A stretch of DNA of 64,000 bases. Origin: Sphingomonas sp. (GTDB lineage: Bacteria > Pseudomonadota > Alphaproteobacteria > Sphingomonadales > Sphingomonadaceae). The DNA lies in assembly GCF_019635515.1 (NCBI RefSeq), contig NZ_JAHBZI010000002.1:413664-477663 (forward strand), given 5' to 3'. The notes under the pieces were generated by a model. It saw only the letters and a list, made by a program, of their open reading frames with translations, searched no databases and was not told the origin of the DNA. A program made the position numbers and the translations under genes. Below, one piece after another: positions 15,876 through 23,773 of this stretch (positions are counted from its first letter, which is position 1; every line of letters starts with the position of its first letter).

Positions 15876-16666
15876 ACCGCCACCGGCGCCTTGATATGGG
15901 CCTGCGCTTCGTATCCGGTCAAAGCGAAATCCTCATATTCGTAGGAGTCGATGCCGGGTGCCTTGCGCAGGATCTCCAGCTTCGGAAGCGGTCCCGGCTC
16001 GCGGCCAAGCTGCTCGCGGGCCTGCTCCAGATGGTTCGAATAAAGGTGGCAATCGCCGCCGGTCCAGATGAACTCGCCCGGCTCCAGACCCGCCTGCTGG
16101 GCGAGCAGCATCGTCAGCAGCGCATAGCTGGCGATGTTGAACGGTACGCCGAGGAAGATGTCGGCCGAACGCTGATATAGTTGCAGCGAGAGCCTGCCGT
16201 TCGCGACATGCGTCTGGAACAGGCAGTGGCACGGTGCCAGCGCCATCGCGTGCAGCTCGCCGGGGTTCCACGCGCTGACGATCTGGCGTCGCGAGCCCGG
16301 GTTGTTCCTGATCGTGTCGAGCAGCTCGGCGATCTGGTCGATATGGCGGCCGTCCGCCGTTTCCCAGTCGCGCCACTGCTTGCCGTAAACCGGGCCGAGA
16401 TCGCCATTCTCATCGGCCCATTCATCCCAGATCGAGCATTTGCGCTCCTGCAGCCAGCGGACATTGGTGTCACCGCGCAGGAACCACAGCAGCTCGACGA
16501 TGATCGCCCGCGTGAACAGTTTCTTGGTCGTGAGCAGCGGGAAACCACGGGCGAGATCGAAGCGCATCTGGTGGCCGAACACGCTCAGCGTCCCGGTCCC
16601 GGTGCGGTCCATCGTCTCCACGCCCTGGGTCAGCGCGCGTTCCATCAGGTCGAGATATTGACGCAT
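15872..16666 (-). CDS. thyA: Thymidylate synthase
   Basis: This 264-residue enzyme has the same length as E. coli ThyA. It methylates dUMP to dTMP using methylenetetrahydrofolate. Arg21 in DRTGTGTLS and the catalytic Cys146 in LAPCHCLFQ are both in register with E. coli. The Tyr-rich C-terminus ends [14 protein letters not shown]. The downstream glutaminyl cyclase overlaps by 4 bases, an arrangement with no evident metabolic link. Confidence 0.97.
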   Translation of the reverse strand: MRQYLDLMERALTQGVETMDRTGTGTLSVFGHQMRFDLARGFPLLTTKKLFTRAIIVELLWFLRGDTNVRWLQERKCSIWDEWADENGDLGPVYGKQWRDWETADGRHIDQIAELLDTIRNNPGSRRQIVSAWNPGELHAMALAPCHCLFQTHVANGRLSLQLYQRSADIFLGVPFNIASYALLTMLLAQQAGLEPGEFIWTGGDCHLYSNHLEQAREQLGREPGPLPKLEILRKAPGIDSYEYEDFALTGYEAQAHIKAPVAV

Positions 16667-16786
16667 GCGGCGAGCCTAGCCGCAGGCCCGAACCAGGCCA
16701 AGCGGAAGGATTAGCTCCATTGTGGACAACCAAAACCGATCCAGTAGCGCTTCGGCGCGCGGCTTCCGGCTGGCAGGTCCGGTGCG

Positions 16787-17185
16787 ATGCCGCCTGCGCC
16801 TCCCCGTCCGGATCAACGGCTTACCGGTCCGGCGGCGGCCGAGGCATTGTTCGCGGCATTGGTCGACGAAGCCAAGGAGACCGCCGCCTTCGCCTATCTC
16901 GATGCCGAGCAACGCGTGCTGGGGATGCGGCATATGCATTCGGATTCGCACGACCGCCTCGACCTTCCGATCCGCGCCATCGCCGCCGACGCGCTGGCGT
17001 TCGATGCGGTCGCGGTAGTGATCGCGCACAACCATCCGAGCGGCGATTCGACTCCCAGCGCCGCCGATCGCGAAGCCACGCGCCGCCTCGCCCGCGCGCT
17101 CGACGGGCTGGGCATCCGCCTGCTCGATCATCTGGTGATTTCGCGGAACGGCTTTTCGAGCTTTCGCGCGCTCGGGTTGCTCTAG
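16787..17185 (+). CDS. Short RadC-like JAMM/MPN domain protein
   Basis: This 132-residue protein is only the JAB/MPN core of the RadC (UPF0758) family; the helix-hairpin-helix N-terminal half of full RadC (about 220 residues) is absent. The JAMM zinc motif is intact: HNHPSGDSTPSAAD with His81, His83, Ser91 and Asp94. RadC-type proteins are widespread but their activity remains unresolved; a zinc hydrolase is possible. The gene is divergent from thyA. I chose the ATG at 16787, and see no remnant of the missing half upstream. Confidence 0.8.
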   Translation: MPPAPPRPDQRLTGPAAAEALFAALVDEAKETAAFAYLDAEQRVLGMRHMHSDSHDRLDLPIRAIAADALAFDAVAVVIAHNHPSGDSTPSAADREATRRLARALDGLGIRLLDHLVISRNGFSSFRALGLL

Positions 17186-17209
17186 CGGGTAGGCAGCGCG
17201 AAACGCGCT

Positions 17210-17992
17210 TCAGCGCGTTTCCAAATTGCTCTTGTCTTCGCCCGGCTTGGGCAGGGCCGCCGGAGTCGCGGTCTTGCCGCTGCGGCAGGCCTTGATCGTG
17301 CCCGGCTCGGGCCGCTCGCCGTTGCGGGCGAAGATCGCGATATAGCCGCCGGCCGAGGGCATCGATCGCATCGACACCATCCCGTATCCGACCGCGGCGA
17401 ACTCGCATTTGAGCAGGTCGGGCGGGGTTCCATGCAGCTCGGTCGGGCGGTCGGCATCGACGACGATCACCTGCCCGTCGGGCGTCAGCGACGGCCGCAG
17501 CCGCCACAGGAATTCGTAGGGGCTTTCGATCTCATGATACATGTGCACCATCAGCACACGATGGAAGCTCGCCTCGGGCAGCCGTGGATCGGCGGGCAGC
17601 CCCAGCCGCACGCTGACATTGTCGAGCTTTTCGCGCACCACGCGGATGGCAAGCTGGTCGCGGACCTCGGGGACGATATCCTCGGCGACGACACGGCCTT
17701 CCTTGCCGACCCGCTGCGCCAGGCGGATCGTGTAATAGCCCTCGCCCGCGCCGATATCGGCGACGGTCATGCCGGGCTTGACGCTCGCCAGATCCATCAC
17801 CTGCGCCGCTTCGTTGAGCCGGTCGCGGGACTCCTCGTCGGACCAGCGCGCCGAGACGATGGTCGCGACCGGGCGGTCGGCGGCGGGAAAGCCGGTATTG
17901 GCTTCGGCCTTTTCCTTGATCACGCGCGGCGCGCCGTCGCATGCCGCCAGCGCGAGCAACAGCGATAGGGTCAGGCCGGCAGCAAGCCTCAA
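17210..17992 (-). CDS. SAM-dependent methyltransferase-like protein with lipoprotein signal
   Basis: This 260-residue protein starts with a lipoprotein signal ([12 protein letters not shown], Cys18) followed by a class I methyltransferase fold. The SAM motif is [20 protein letters not shown], and a later VIVVDAD strand fits motif IV/V. SAM is cytosolic, so a lipidated, exported methyltransferase is unexpected; the domain may have lost catalysis or bind another ligand. Related proteins are common in sphingomonads and xanthomonads. Its start overlaps the end of prfB by 4 bases, so it is co-transcribed with it. Confidence 0.75.
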   Translation of the reverse strand: MRLAAGLTLSLLLALAACDGAPRVIKEKAEANTGFPAADRPVATIVSARWSDEESRDRLNEAAQVMDLASVKPGMTVADIGAGEGYYTIRLAQRVGKEGRVVAEDIVPEVRDQLAIRVVREKLDNVSVRLGLPADPRLPEASFHRVLMVHMYHEIESPYEFLWRLRPSLTPDGQVIVVDADRPTELHGTPPDLLKCEFAAVGYGMVSMRSMPSAGGYIAIFARNGERPEPGTIKACRSGKTATPAALPKPGEDKSNLETR

Positions 17993-19116
17993 TCGACATC
18001 CTCCACTTCGACCGTCTCGCCGGTCACGCGCTGCGACAGCGCCGCCGCCATGAACGGATCGAGTGCTCCATCCAGCACATCCGAAGGCGCGGTGGAAGTG
18101 ACGCCGGTGCGCAGATCCTTGACCAGCTGATAGGGCTGGAGGACGTAGCTGCGGATCTGGTGGCCCCAGCCGATATCGGTCTTGGTCGCGTTCTCGGCAT
18201 TGGCGGCCTGCTCGCGGATCGCCAGCTCGCGCTCATAGAGGCGGGCGCGGAGCTGGTTATAGGCCTCGGCCTTGTTCTTATGCTGCGAGCGCTGGTTCTG
18301 GCACTGCACGACGATGCCGGTCGGGATGTGGGTGATGCGCACCGCCGAATCGGTGGTGTTGATGTGCTGCCCGCCGGCACCCGATGCCCGATAGGTGTCG
18401 ATGCGCAGGTCACTTTCATTATACTCGACCTGGATATCGTCATCGATGACCGGATAGACCCATACGCTCGAGAAGCTGGTGTGGCGCCGCGCCGCGCTGT
18501 CATAGGGCGAGATGCGGACGAGGCGGTGCACGCCGCTCTCGGTCTTGGCGTAGCCATAGGCGTTCTCGCCCTTGATCAGCAAAGTCGCCGATTTGATCCC
18601 GGCCTGCTCGCCCGAATGATAGTCGATCAGCTCGACCTTGTAGCCATGGCGCTCGGCCCAGCGGGTATACATGCGCTGGAGCATCCCGGCCCAGTCCTGG
18701 CTCTCGGTGCCGCCCGCGCCCGAATTGATCTCGACATAGGTGTCGTTGGCATCGGCCTCGCCCGAGAGCAGGGCCATCACCTTGTCCTTGTCGGCGCGTT
18801 CGGCGAGCGCGGCGAGCGCGGCGGTGCCTTCGCTGGCCATCTCCTCGTCGCCCTCGGCCTCGGCCATCTCGATCAGCTCGGCGGTGTCGTTCAATTCGCT
18901 CTCGATCGCCCGCGTCGCCGTGATCGCCTCGTCGAGGCGGCGGCGCTCGCGCATCACTTCCTGCGCCTGCTTGGCGTCGTCCCACAGCGTCGGGTCCTCG
19001 ACGCGCGCATTGAGCTCGTCGAGCCGGCGCAGCGCACGGTCCCAGTCGAGGAACCGGCGCAGCAGCGCCAGCGCATCGTTGATCTTGTCGACATGTGCCT
19101 GCGCTTCGGCGCGCAT
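17989..19116 (-). CDS. prfB: Peptide chain release factor 2
   Basis: RF2 of 375 residues recognises UGA and UAA stop codons and triggers peptide release. The GGQ motif is at 248-250 in [19 protein letters not shown]. The stop-codon recognition tripeptide is SPY (203-205) in [15 protein letters not shown], where E. coli has SPF. The frame is continuous from the start, so there is no programmed frameshift of the kind regulating many prfB genes. The methyltransferase-like lipoprotein gene overlaps its end by 4 bases. Confidence 0.95.
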   Translation of the reverse strand: MRAEAQAHVDKINDALALLRRFLDWDRALRRLDELNARVEDPTLWDDAKQAQEVMRERRRLDEAITATRAIESELNDTAELIEMAEAEGDEEMASEGTAALAALAERADKDKVMALLSGEADANDTYVEINSGAGGTESQDWAGMLQRMYTRWAERHGYKVELIDYHSGEQAGIKSATLLIKGENAYGYAKTESGVHRLVRISPYDSAARRHTSFSSVWVYPVIDDDIQVEYNESDLRIDTYRASGAGGQHINTTDSAVRITHIPTGIVVQCQNQRSQHKNKAEAYNQLRARLYERELAIREQAANAENATKTDIGWGHQIRSYVLQPYQLVKDLRTGVTSTAPSDVLDGALDPFMAAALSQRVTGETVEVEDVD

Positions 19117-19141
19117 AATTCACTCCAGAAAAATCAAACCT

Positions 19142-19221
19142 GCCGTCATTCCCGCGGAGGCGGGAATCCATATTCGCCGGCGCCGGTGCTTATGGGTCCC
19201 CGCCTCCGCGGGGATGACGGC
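19142..19221. repeat. Palindromic repeat between mrcA and prfB
   Basis: GCCGTCATTCCCGCGGAGG (from 19142) and CCTCCGCGGGGATGACGGC (to 19221) form long inverted arms separated by about 40 bases. This GTCATTCCCGCGGAGGCGGG type occurs in many proteobacterial genomes. It is placed after the mrcA stop and before the prfB start, in the direction of transcription of both. Confidence 0.75.
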
Positions 19222-19237
19222 TATATAGGAACGCGCG

Positions 19238-21766
19238 CTAGTAGATTCCGCCCTCGCGTTGCAAGAAGTCGCTGTCGCCCTCTTCCTTCTTGGGCTCGGC
19301 TTTCTTCGGCGCGGCCTTGGTCTCGGTGGTCTCGTCGATCTTGCGGCGGTCGCGCTGGTCGCTCTCGGGCTTGAACGCTTCCCAGATCACCGGCGACATC
19401 GGATCGTTGCCCGGCCAGGCGCCGAACACGCGCTTGCCGCTGGCCCGGTCGATCCGCGCCATGCGGATGCCGGCGGGCGCGGTGAACGGCACCACTTCCA
19501 TCCCCTCGAACGCGGGCTTGGCGAATTCCTTGAAGATCGGCGCCGCGATCGATCCGCCCTGGGCATAGCCGCCCAGATTCACCGGCGTATCATAGCCGAG
19601 ATAGAGCCCGCCGATCATCTGCGGCGTGCCGCCGACGAACCACACATCGGTCGGGCCCGAGGTGGTGCCGGTCTTGCCCATGATCGGGCGGCCGAGATCG
19701 CGCAGCACCGTGGCGGTGCCGCGCTGGATCACGCCCTCGGCGATATGGACCATCTGGAACGCCGACATCGCGTCGATCACCTGGCGCGCCCGGTTGGCCG
19801 GGCGCGGCATCGGACCGCCCTTGTAATCGGGCGCGTTGCAGCCCTCGCAAGGCCGCCAGTTCTCGGGCCAGACGACCTCGCCGCGGCGGTTCTGGACGAA
19901 ATCGATCAGCGTCGGGTTGAGCGCGCGGCCATGGTTCACCAGGATCGAATAGGCGTTGACCATCCGCATCACCGTCGTCTCGCCCGCGCCGAGCGCATAA
20001 GAGAGATAGGGCGGGAATTTCTGCTTCGAGATGCCGATCCGCTGCATCAGATCGACGACATGGTCCATGCCGGTGGTGTTGGCGATCTGCACCGTCATCA
20101 GGTTGCGCGACTGCTCAAGGCCCCAGCGCATCGTATGCGGGCCAGCGCCCGCCGCGCCGCCGAAGTTCCTGAAGCATTTCTGGCCGAGATTGGCGCCCTG
20201 CCACACGCAGAACGGACCATCGACGACGATCGACGCCGGGGTCATCCCCTGCTCCAGCGCGGCGGCATAGACGATCGGCTTGATCGTCGATCCCGGCTGG
20301 CGCTGCGCCTGCGTCGCGCGGTTGAAGGCTTGCAGCCGGTAATCGAAGCCGCCCTGCATCGCGAGGATGCGGCCGGTGCGCGGATCCTCGACGACGAAGC
20401 CGCCCGAGACCTTGGGGACGCTGCGCAACGACCAGTTGCCGCCGGCTTCGGGGGCCACCGCGACGACGTCGCCGGCTTCGAACGCGTTGAAGGCCTGTCC
20501 GCCCTGGCCCCGCACCGGCATCGTCGCGCCCCATTTGGGCAGCGTGCCGGTGGTGCCGTCCTCGAAGCCGATCTGCCAGCTATCGCCGCTTCGCGCGATC
20601 AGGATGCCCGCGCGCCAATCCTCGTAATCGAGGCCGATATTGGTGTTGAGAAATGGCTGGAGCCAGCCCTTCGACACGTCGATCCGCTTGCCGTCGGACT
20701 TGTCATTGAGCGTGCCCGACCAGCCGCGCCCGCGATCGTAGCGGAGCAAGCCGTCACGCAGCGCCTTCTGGGCATATTCCTGCAGCCTGGGATCGATCGA
20801 GGTGCGCACCCACAGGCCGCCCGAATAGACGCTATACGGCCCCGTCGCGTCGGTCTCGCCGAACTTGTCGATCAGCTGGCGGCGGACTTCCTCGACGAAA
20901 TAGCCGCCGACGCGTTCTTCCTTGGGGGTCTGGCGCGGAATCGTGCCAAGTGGCGCGGCGCGTGCCGCGTCGCGTTCGGCTTGGGTGATGAAGCCGTTGC
21001 TCGCCATCTGCCCCAGCACCCAGTTGCGCCGTTCCAGTGCGCGCGCGGTTCGCCGGTCGGGATCATAATTGGCCGGACCCTTGGGCAGGATCGCCAGATA
21101 GGCCATTTGCGGAAGCGTCAGGTCCTTGAGCTCCTTGCCGAAATAGGCCTGGCTCGCCGCGGCGACGCCACCGGCATTGCGGCCGAGCTCGATCGAGTTG
21201 AGATAAAGCTCGAGGATCTGCTCCTTCGAAAGCGTGTCCTCGATCCGCCAGGCGAGCACGCCTTCCTTGGCCTTGCGCAGATAGCTCTGCTCGTTGCCGA
21301 CGACGAGATTCTTGGCGACCTGCTGGGTGATCGTCGAGGTGCCGCGCGGCGTCGAACCGGTCAGCAGCCCTTCGAACGCGGCGCGCACCAGCCCGGGAAA
21401 GTCGACGCCGTGATGGCTGAAGAAGGTCTTGTCCTCGGCCGAGAGATAGGCGTTGACCAGCTGCTTGGGATATTCGGCATAGCTGAGCTGGACGCGGCGC
21501 TCGCGGGCATAGCTGTGGATCGGCTGGCCGTCATAGGCGCGGACGCTCGTCGGCAGCGGCGGCTCATAGGCGCGCAGCGTCTCGACCGAGGGCAGGTTGC
21601 GCGCGATCAGCAGCCAGAGCAGGAAAACGAAGACGCCGCTCAGCAGCGCGAGGATCGCGAGGATGCGGAACCACCAGCGGTCATGGACGCGTCCGTACCA
21701 GCCGCGAAGACCCCCGATCTCGCGCTTGAGCCTCAACTTGACGCTGGAAATCGTGCCTTCGGTCAT
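19238..21766 (-). CDS. mrcA: Penicillin-binding protein 1A
   Basis: This class A PBP of 842 residues polymerises glycan strands and cross-links peptides in peptidoglycan. It has an N-terminal cytoplasmic stretch, one membrane anchor (about 33-55), a glycosyltransferase domain with AEDKTFFSHHGVDFPGL (catalytic Glu111), an OB-like insert and a transpeptidase domain. Transpeptidase motifs are S493-T-I-K496 in RQPGSTIKP, then KTGT from Lys698. The C-terminus is Lys/Glu-rich. amiC lies upstream on the same strand, giving a peptidoglycan pair. Confidence 0.95.
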   Translation of the reverse strand: MTEGTISSVKLRLKREIGGLRGWYGRVHDRWWFRILAILALLSGVFVFLLWLLIARNLPSVETLRAYEPPLPTSVRAYDGQPIHSYARERRVQLSYAEYPKQLVNAYLSAEDKTFFSHHGVDFPGLVRAAFEGLLTGSTPRGTSTITQQVAKNLVVGNEQSYLRKAKEGVLAWRIEDTLSKEQILELYLNSIELGRNAGGVAAASQAYFGKELKDLTLPQMAYLAILPKGPANYDPDRRTARALERRNWVLGQMASNGFITQAERDAARAAPLGTIPRQTPKEERVGGYFVEEVRRQLIDKFGETDATGPYSVYSGGLWVRTSIDPRLQEYAQKALRDGLLRYDRGRGWSGTLNDKSDGKRIDVSKGWLQPFLNTNIGLDYEDWRAGILIARSGDSWQIGFEDGTTGTLPKWGATMPVRGQGGQAFNAFEAGDVVAVAPEAGGNWSLRSVPKVSGGFVVEDPRTGRILAMQGGFDYRLQAFNRATQAQRQPGSTIKPIVYAAALEQGMTPASIVVDGPFCVWQGANLGQKCFRNFGGAAGAGPHTMRWGLEQSRNLMTVQIANTTGMDHVVDLMQRIGISKQKFPPYLSYALGAGETTVMRMVNAYSILVNHGRALNPTLIDFVQNRRGEVVWPENWRPCEGCNAPDYKGGPMPRPANRARQVIDAMSAFQMVHIAEGVIQRGTATVLRDLGRPIMGKTGTTSGPTDVWFVGGTPQMIGGLYLGYDTPVNLGGYAQGGSIAAPIFKEFAKPAFEGMEVVPFTAPAGIRMARIDRASGKRVFGAWPGNDPMSPVIWEAFKPESDQRDRRKIDETTETKAAPKKAEPKKEEGDSDFLQREGGIY

Positions 21767-21851
21767 GCGCAGGCGGGTTTAGCAGGATTGGGAGCGGAGG
21801 GAAGCGGGAGGTTTTGTTTTGCCGCAAGCGCTGGCGTGCGCAACTCGCGCA

Positions 21852-21976
21852 CTTGGCTAGCGCGCCGATAAGGCGCGGCGGCCGTTCGGCTCGTACCCGG
21901 CTTCGATCGATAGCTTGGTCGGGCCGAAGGCCCGCAAGCGCGAACGCGCGCCCAAGCTTATGCGAGGATAGCCAAG
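21852..21976. repeat. Imperfect inverted repeat between mrcA and amiC
   Basis: CTTGGCTA (21852-21859) pairs with TAGCCAAG (21969-21976), with further partial pairing inward (GATAAGG against the CTTATGCGAGG side). The 247-base gap contains no credible gene. A terminator or dispersed repeat is possible. Confidence 0.4.
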
Positions 21977-22013
21977 CGGACGGATGTCCGCGCCGGCGCC
22001 TGAGGCAAACAAA

Positions 22014-23261
22014 CTACCGCGATGCCATCCGCGTCGCGAAGTGAATCTCCACCGCCTTGCGCACCGTCTGGGCGATCTTCTTCTGGCCATCGTTCGAAGC
22101 GAGGAACGCCGCGTCGCTGGCGTTCGAGATATAGCCGGTCTCGAACAGCACCGAAGGCATGTCCGGGGCCTTGAGGACCATCAGCGAAGCCATGCGGTGA
22201 TAGTTCGGCTTGATCGGGATCAGCGGCTGCGCCTCGCGGCCGAGCAGGCGGGCGAAGCTGGCGCTGGCATTCATCGTCTCGCGCTGGGTGAGGTCGATCA
22301 GGATCGACGAGATATCGGGATTCTGCGTGCCGAGATCGACGCCGGCGATGATGTCGGCCTTGTTCTCGCGCGCCGCCAGCCGCGCCGCTTCCTTGTCGGA
22401 TGCGACTTCGGAGAGCGTATAGACGGTGGCGCCGGTCGCGCCCGGATTGCCGGCGCTGTCGCAATGGACCGAGATGAACAGGTCGGCCTTCAGCTTGCGG
22501 GCAAGGCCGTAGCGTTCCTGCAGCACCAGGAAGCGGTCGTCCTCGCGGGTCATCGCCACCCGGACCCGGCCCGAAGCGAGCAACGCGTCGCGGATCGCCA
22601 GCGCGTTCTTGAGCGTTAGATCCTTTTCGCGCAGGCCGTTGGCGCCGATCGCGCCCGGATCGTGCCCGCCATGGCCGGCGTCGATCACCACCAGCGGCCG
22701 GCTGGGATCGCCATAGATTCGCGGCAGCGCCGCCGCGGGCGCGCGCTTCGGCAGCGCCATGGATTCGCTATACGGGTGCCGGCTCGACGGCTGGAGATAG
22801 GTGAAGGGCGGCAGGAAGCTCATCCGCCGCTCGGCGGCGGCGCGGGCGAATTGCGCGTCGTCGACGGTGCGCAGCTGCAGCGTGAGGGTGCGGCCGTCCC
22901 TGCCGAACACGCCTTCGGTGACGATCGCCGGGCGGGCGAGGTCGAACACCACCCGGGCGCCCTCGGCGCCTTGCGATCCCTGGCGGATATTGGCGACCAC
23001 GCCGCCGGCTTGCGCGTAGCGGCCCGGCTCGGCGCCCTGGATGTCGAGCGCGATCCGCGTCGGTCCGGCGAGCACGAAGGCGCTGGCCTGGGTGACCGGC
23101 GCGTCGAACTTCACGACGACACGGTCGCCCTGCACGCGCACTTCCTGCACGACGCCTGCCCAACTAGGCGCGCCGGTCAGCCAACCGGCGAGGAGAGCGA
23201 GCAGGAAAAACACGCGCCAGATATGCCGCGATGACTGGCGGGGGGTCCAGTTCAAAAGCAT
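22014..23261 (-). CDS. amiC: N-acetylmuramoyl-L-alanine amidase (AmiC-like)
   Basis: This 415-residue periplasmic zinc amidase splits the stem peptide from glycan strands during cell separation. A signal peptide (LLALLAGWLTGAPSWA) is followed by an AMIN domain (about 38-135) for septal localisation, then an Amidase_3 domain. Zinc and catalytic motifs are VIDAGHGGHDPGA (His197), REKDLTL (Glu212), FISVHCDSA and, near the end, VLFETGYISN with the catalytic Glu. It lies upstream of mrcA on the same strand. Confidence 0.93.
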   Translation of the reverse strand: MLLNWTPRQSSRHIWRVFFLLALLAGWLTGAPSWAGVVQEVRVQGDRVVVKFDAPVTQASAFVLAGPTRIALDIQGAEPGRYAQAGGVVANIRQGSQGAEGARVVFDLARPAIVTEGVFGRDGRTLTLQLRTVDDAQFARAAAERRMSFLPPFTYLQPSSRHPYSESMALPKRAPAAALPRIYGDPSRPLVVIDAGHGGHDPGAIGANGLREKDLTLKNALAIRDALLASGRVRVAMTREDDRFLVLQERYGLARKLKADLFISVHCDSAGNPGATGATVYTLSEVASDKEAARLAARENKADIIAGVDLGTQNPDISSILIDLTQRETMNASASFARLLGREAQPLIPIKPNYHRMASLMVLKAPDMPSVLFETGYISNASDAAFLASNDGQKKIAQTVRKAVEIHFATRMASR

Positions 23262-23773
23262 GGAATTGGATACTCGGCTAAAACACGCCCTGACCTGCTC
23301 TGGCTACCCGTCGCCCCGTTCCCGCCGGCTGAAGCGATGCGGTTAAAATCCGATTCGGCATATTTTTGCCGGCAAGCCTGCAAGTTATTGCCGTTTCTTA
23401 CGCGAAACGTTCCTTGTGGCGCACGATGGTTGCCGCATGGCGCGGGGGGTGCTAGGCACCCGATTGTTCCGGTTTCGCGCCGGAAAAAGCCACGCGGCGA
23501 CAGATGCCGCGGCAATTCAGGTTGACGCTCGCATGAGGCAATTTCCCCACCGTCTGATCGCCAGGGCCGTTCCGGCCGGGCGCGCGACGGTTGCGGAGCT
23601 CGCGGACCGCCGGTCCGCGCGTGCCATTGCGGCAGCAGCATTTTTCGAAACCTGCGGGACCGCAGCCGGATCGTCCGGCTCAGGCCGCATCTTGCATCGC
23701 GCGCACGCGCTGAGCCCCTTTGGCGAATCCATTCCCTTCAGGGGTCCAGGCGGGCGCGCCCGGAGACCATATA
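23262..23773 (+). promoter_or_regulatory. Long structured leader of rne
   Basis: The 512 bases between the divergent amiC and rne hold no convincing gene. Close to rne, several perfect stem-loops follow one another: CGCGGACC/GGTCCGCG (23601-23619), CTGCG/CGCAG (23652-23665), AGCCGGA/TCCGGCT (23664-23680), and a CCCCTTT...CAGGGG pairing around 23715-23744. RNase E autoregulates through its own leader in Enterobacteria; a similar role is inferred here from position and structure only. Promoters could not be placed. Confidence 0.5.

Noticed and set aside
17989..19116. Programmed frameshift in prfB
   Set aside because: The frame is continuous from an ATG; no internal UGA with a shift site is present.
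19259..21871. An 870-codon open frame antisense to mrcA
   Set aside because: It mirrors the mrcA gene, has an Arg/Leu/Asp-rich composition typical of antisense GC-rich frames, and shows no domain.
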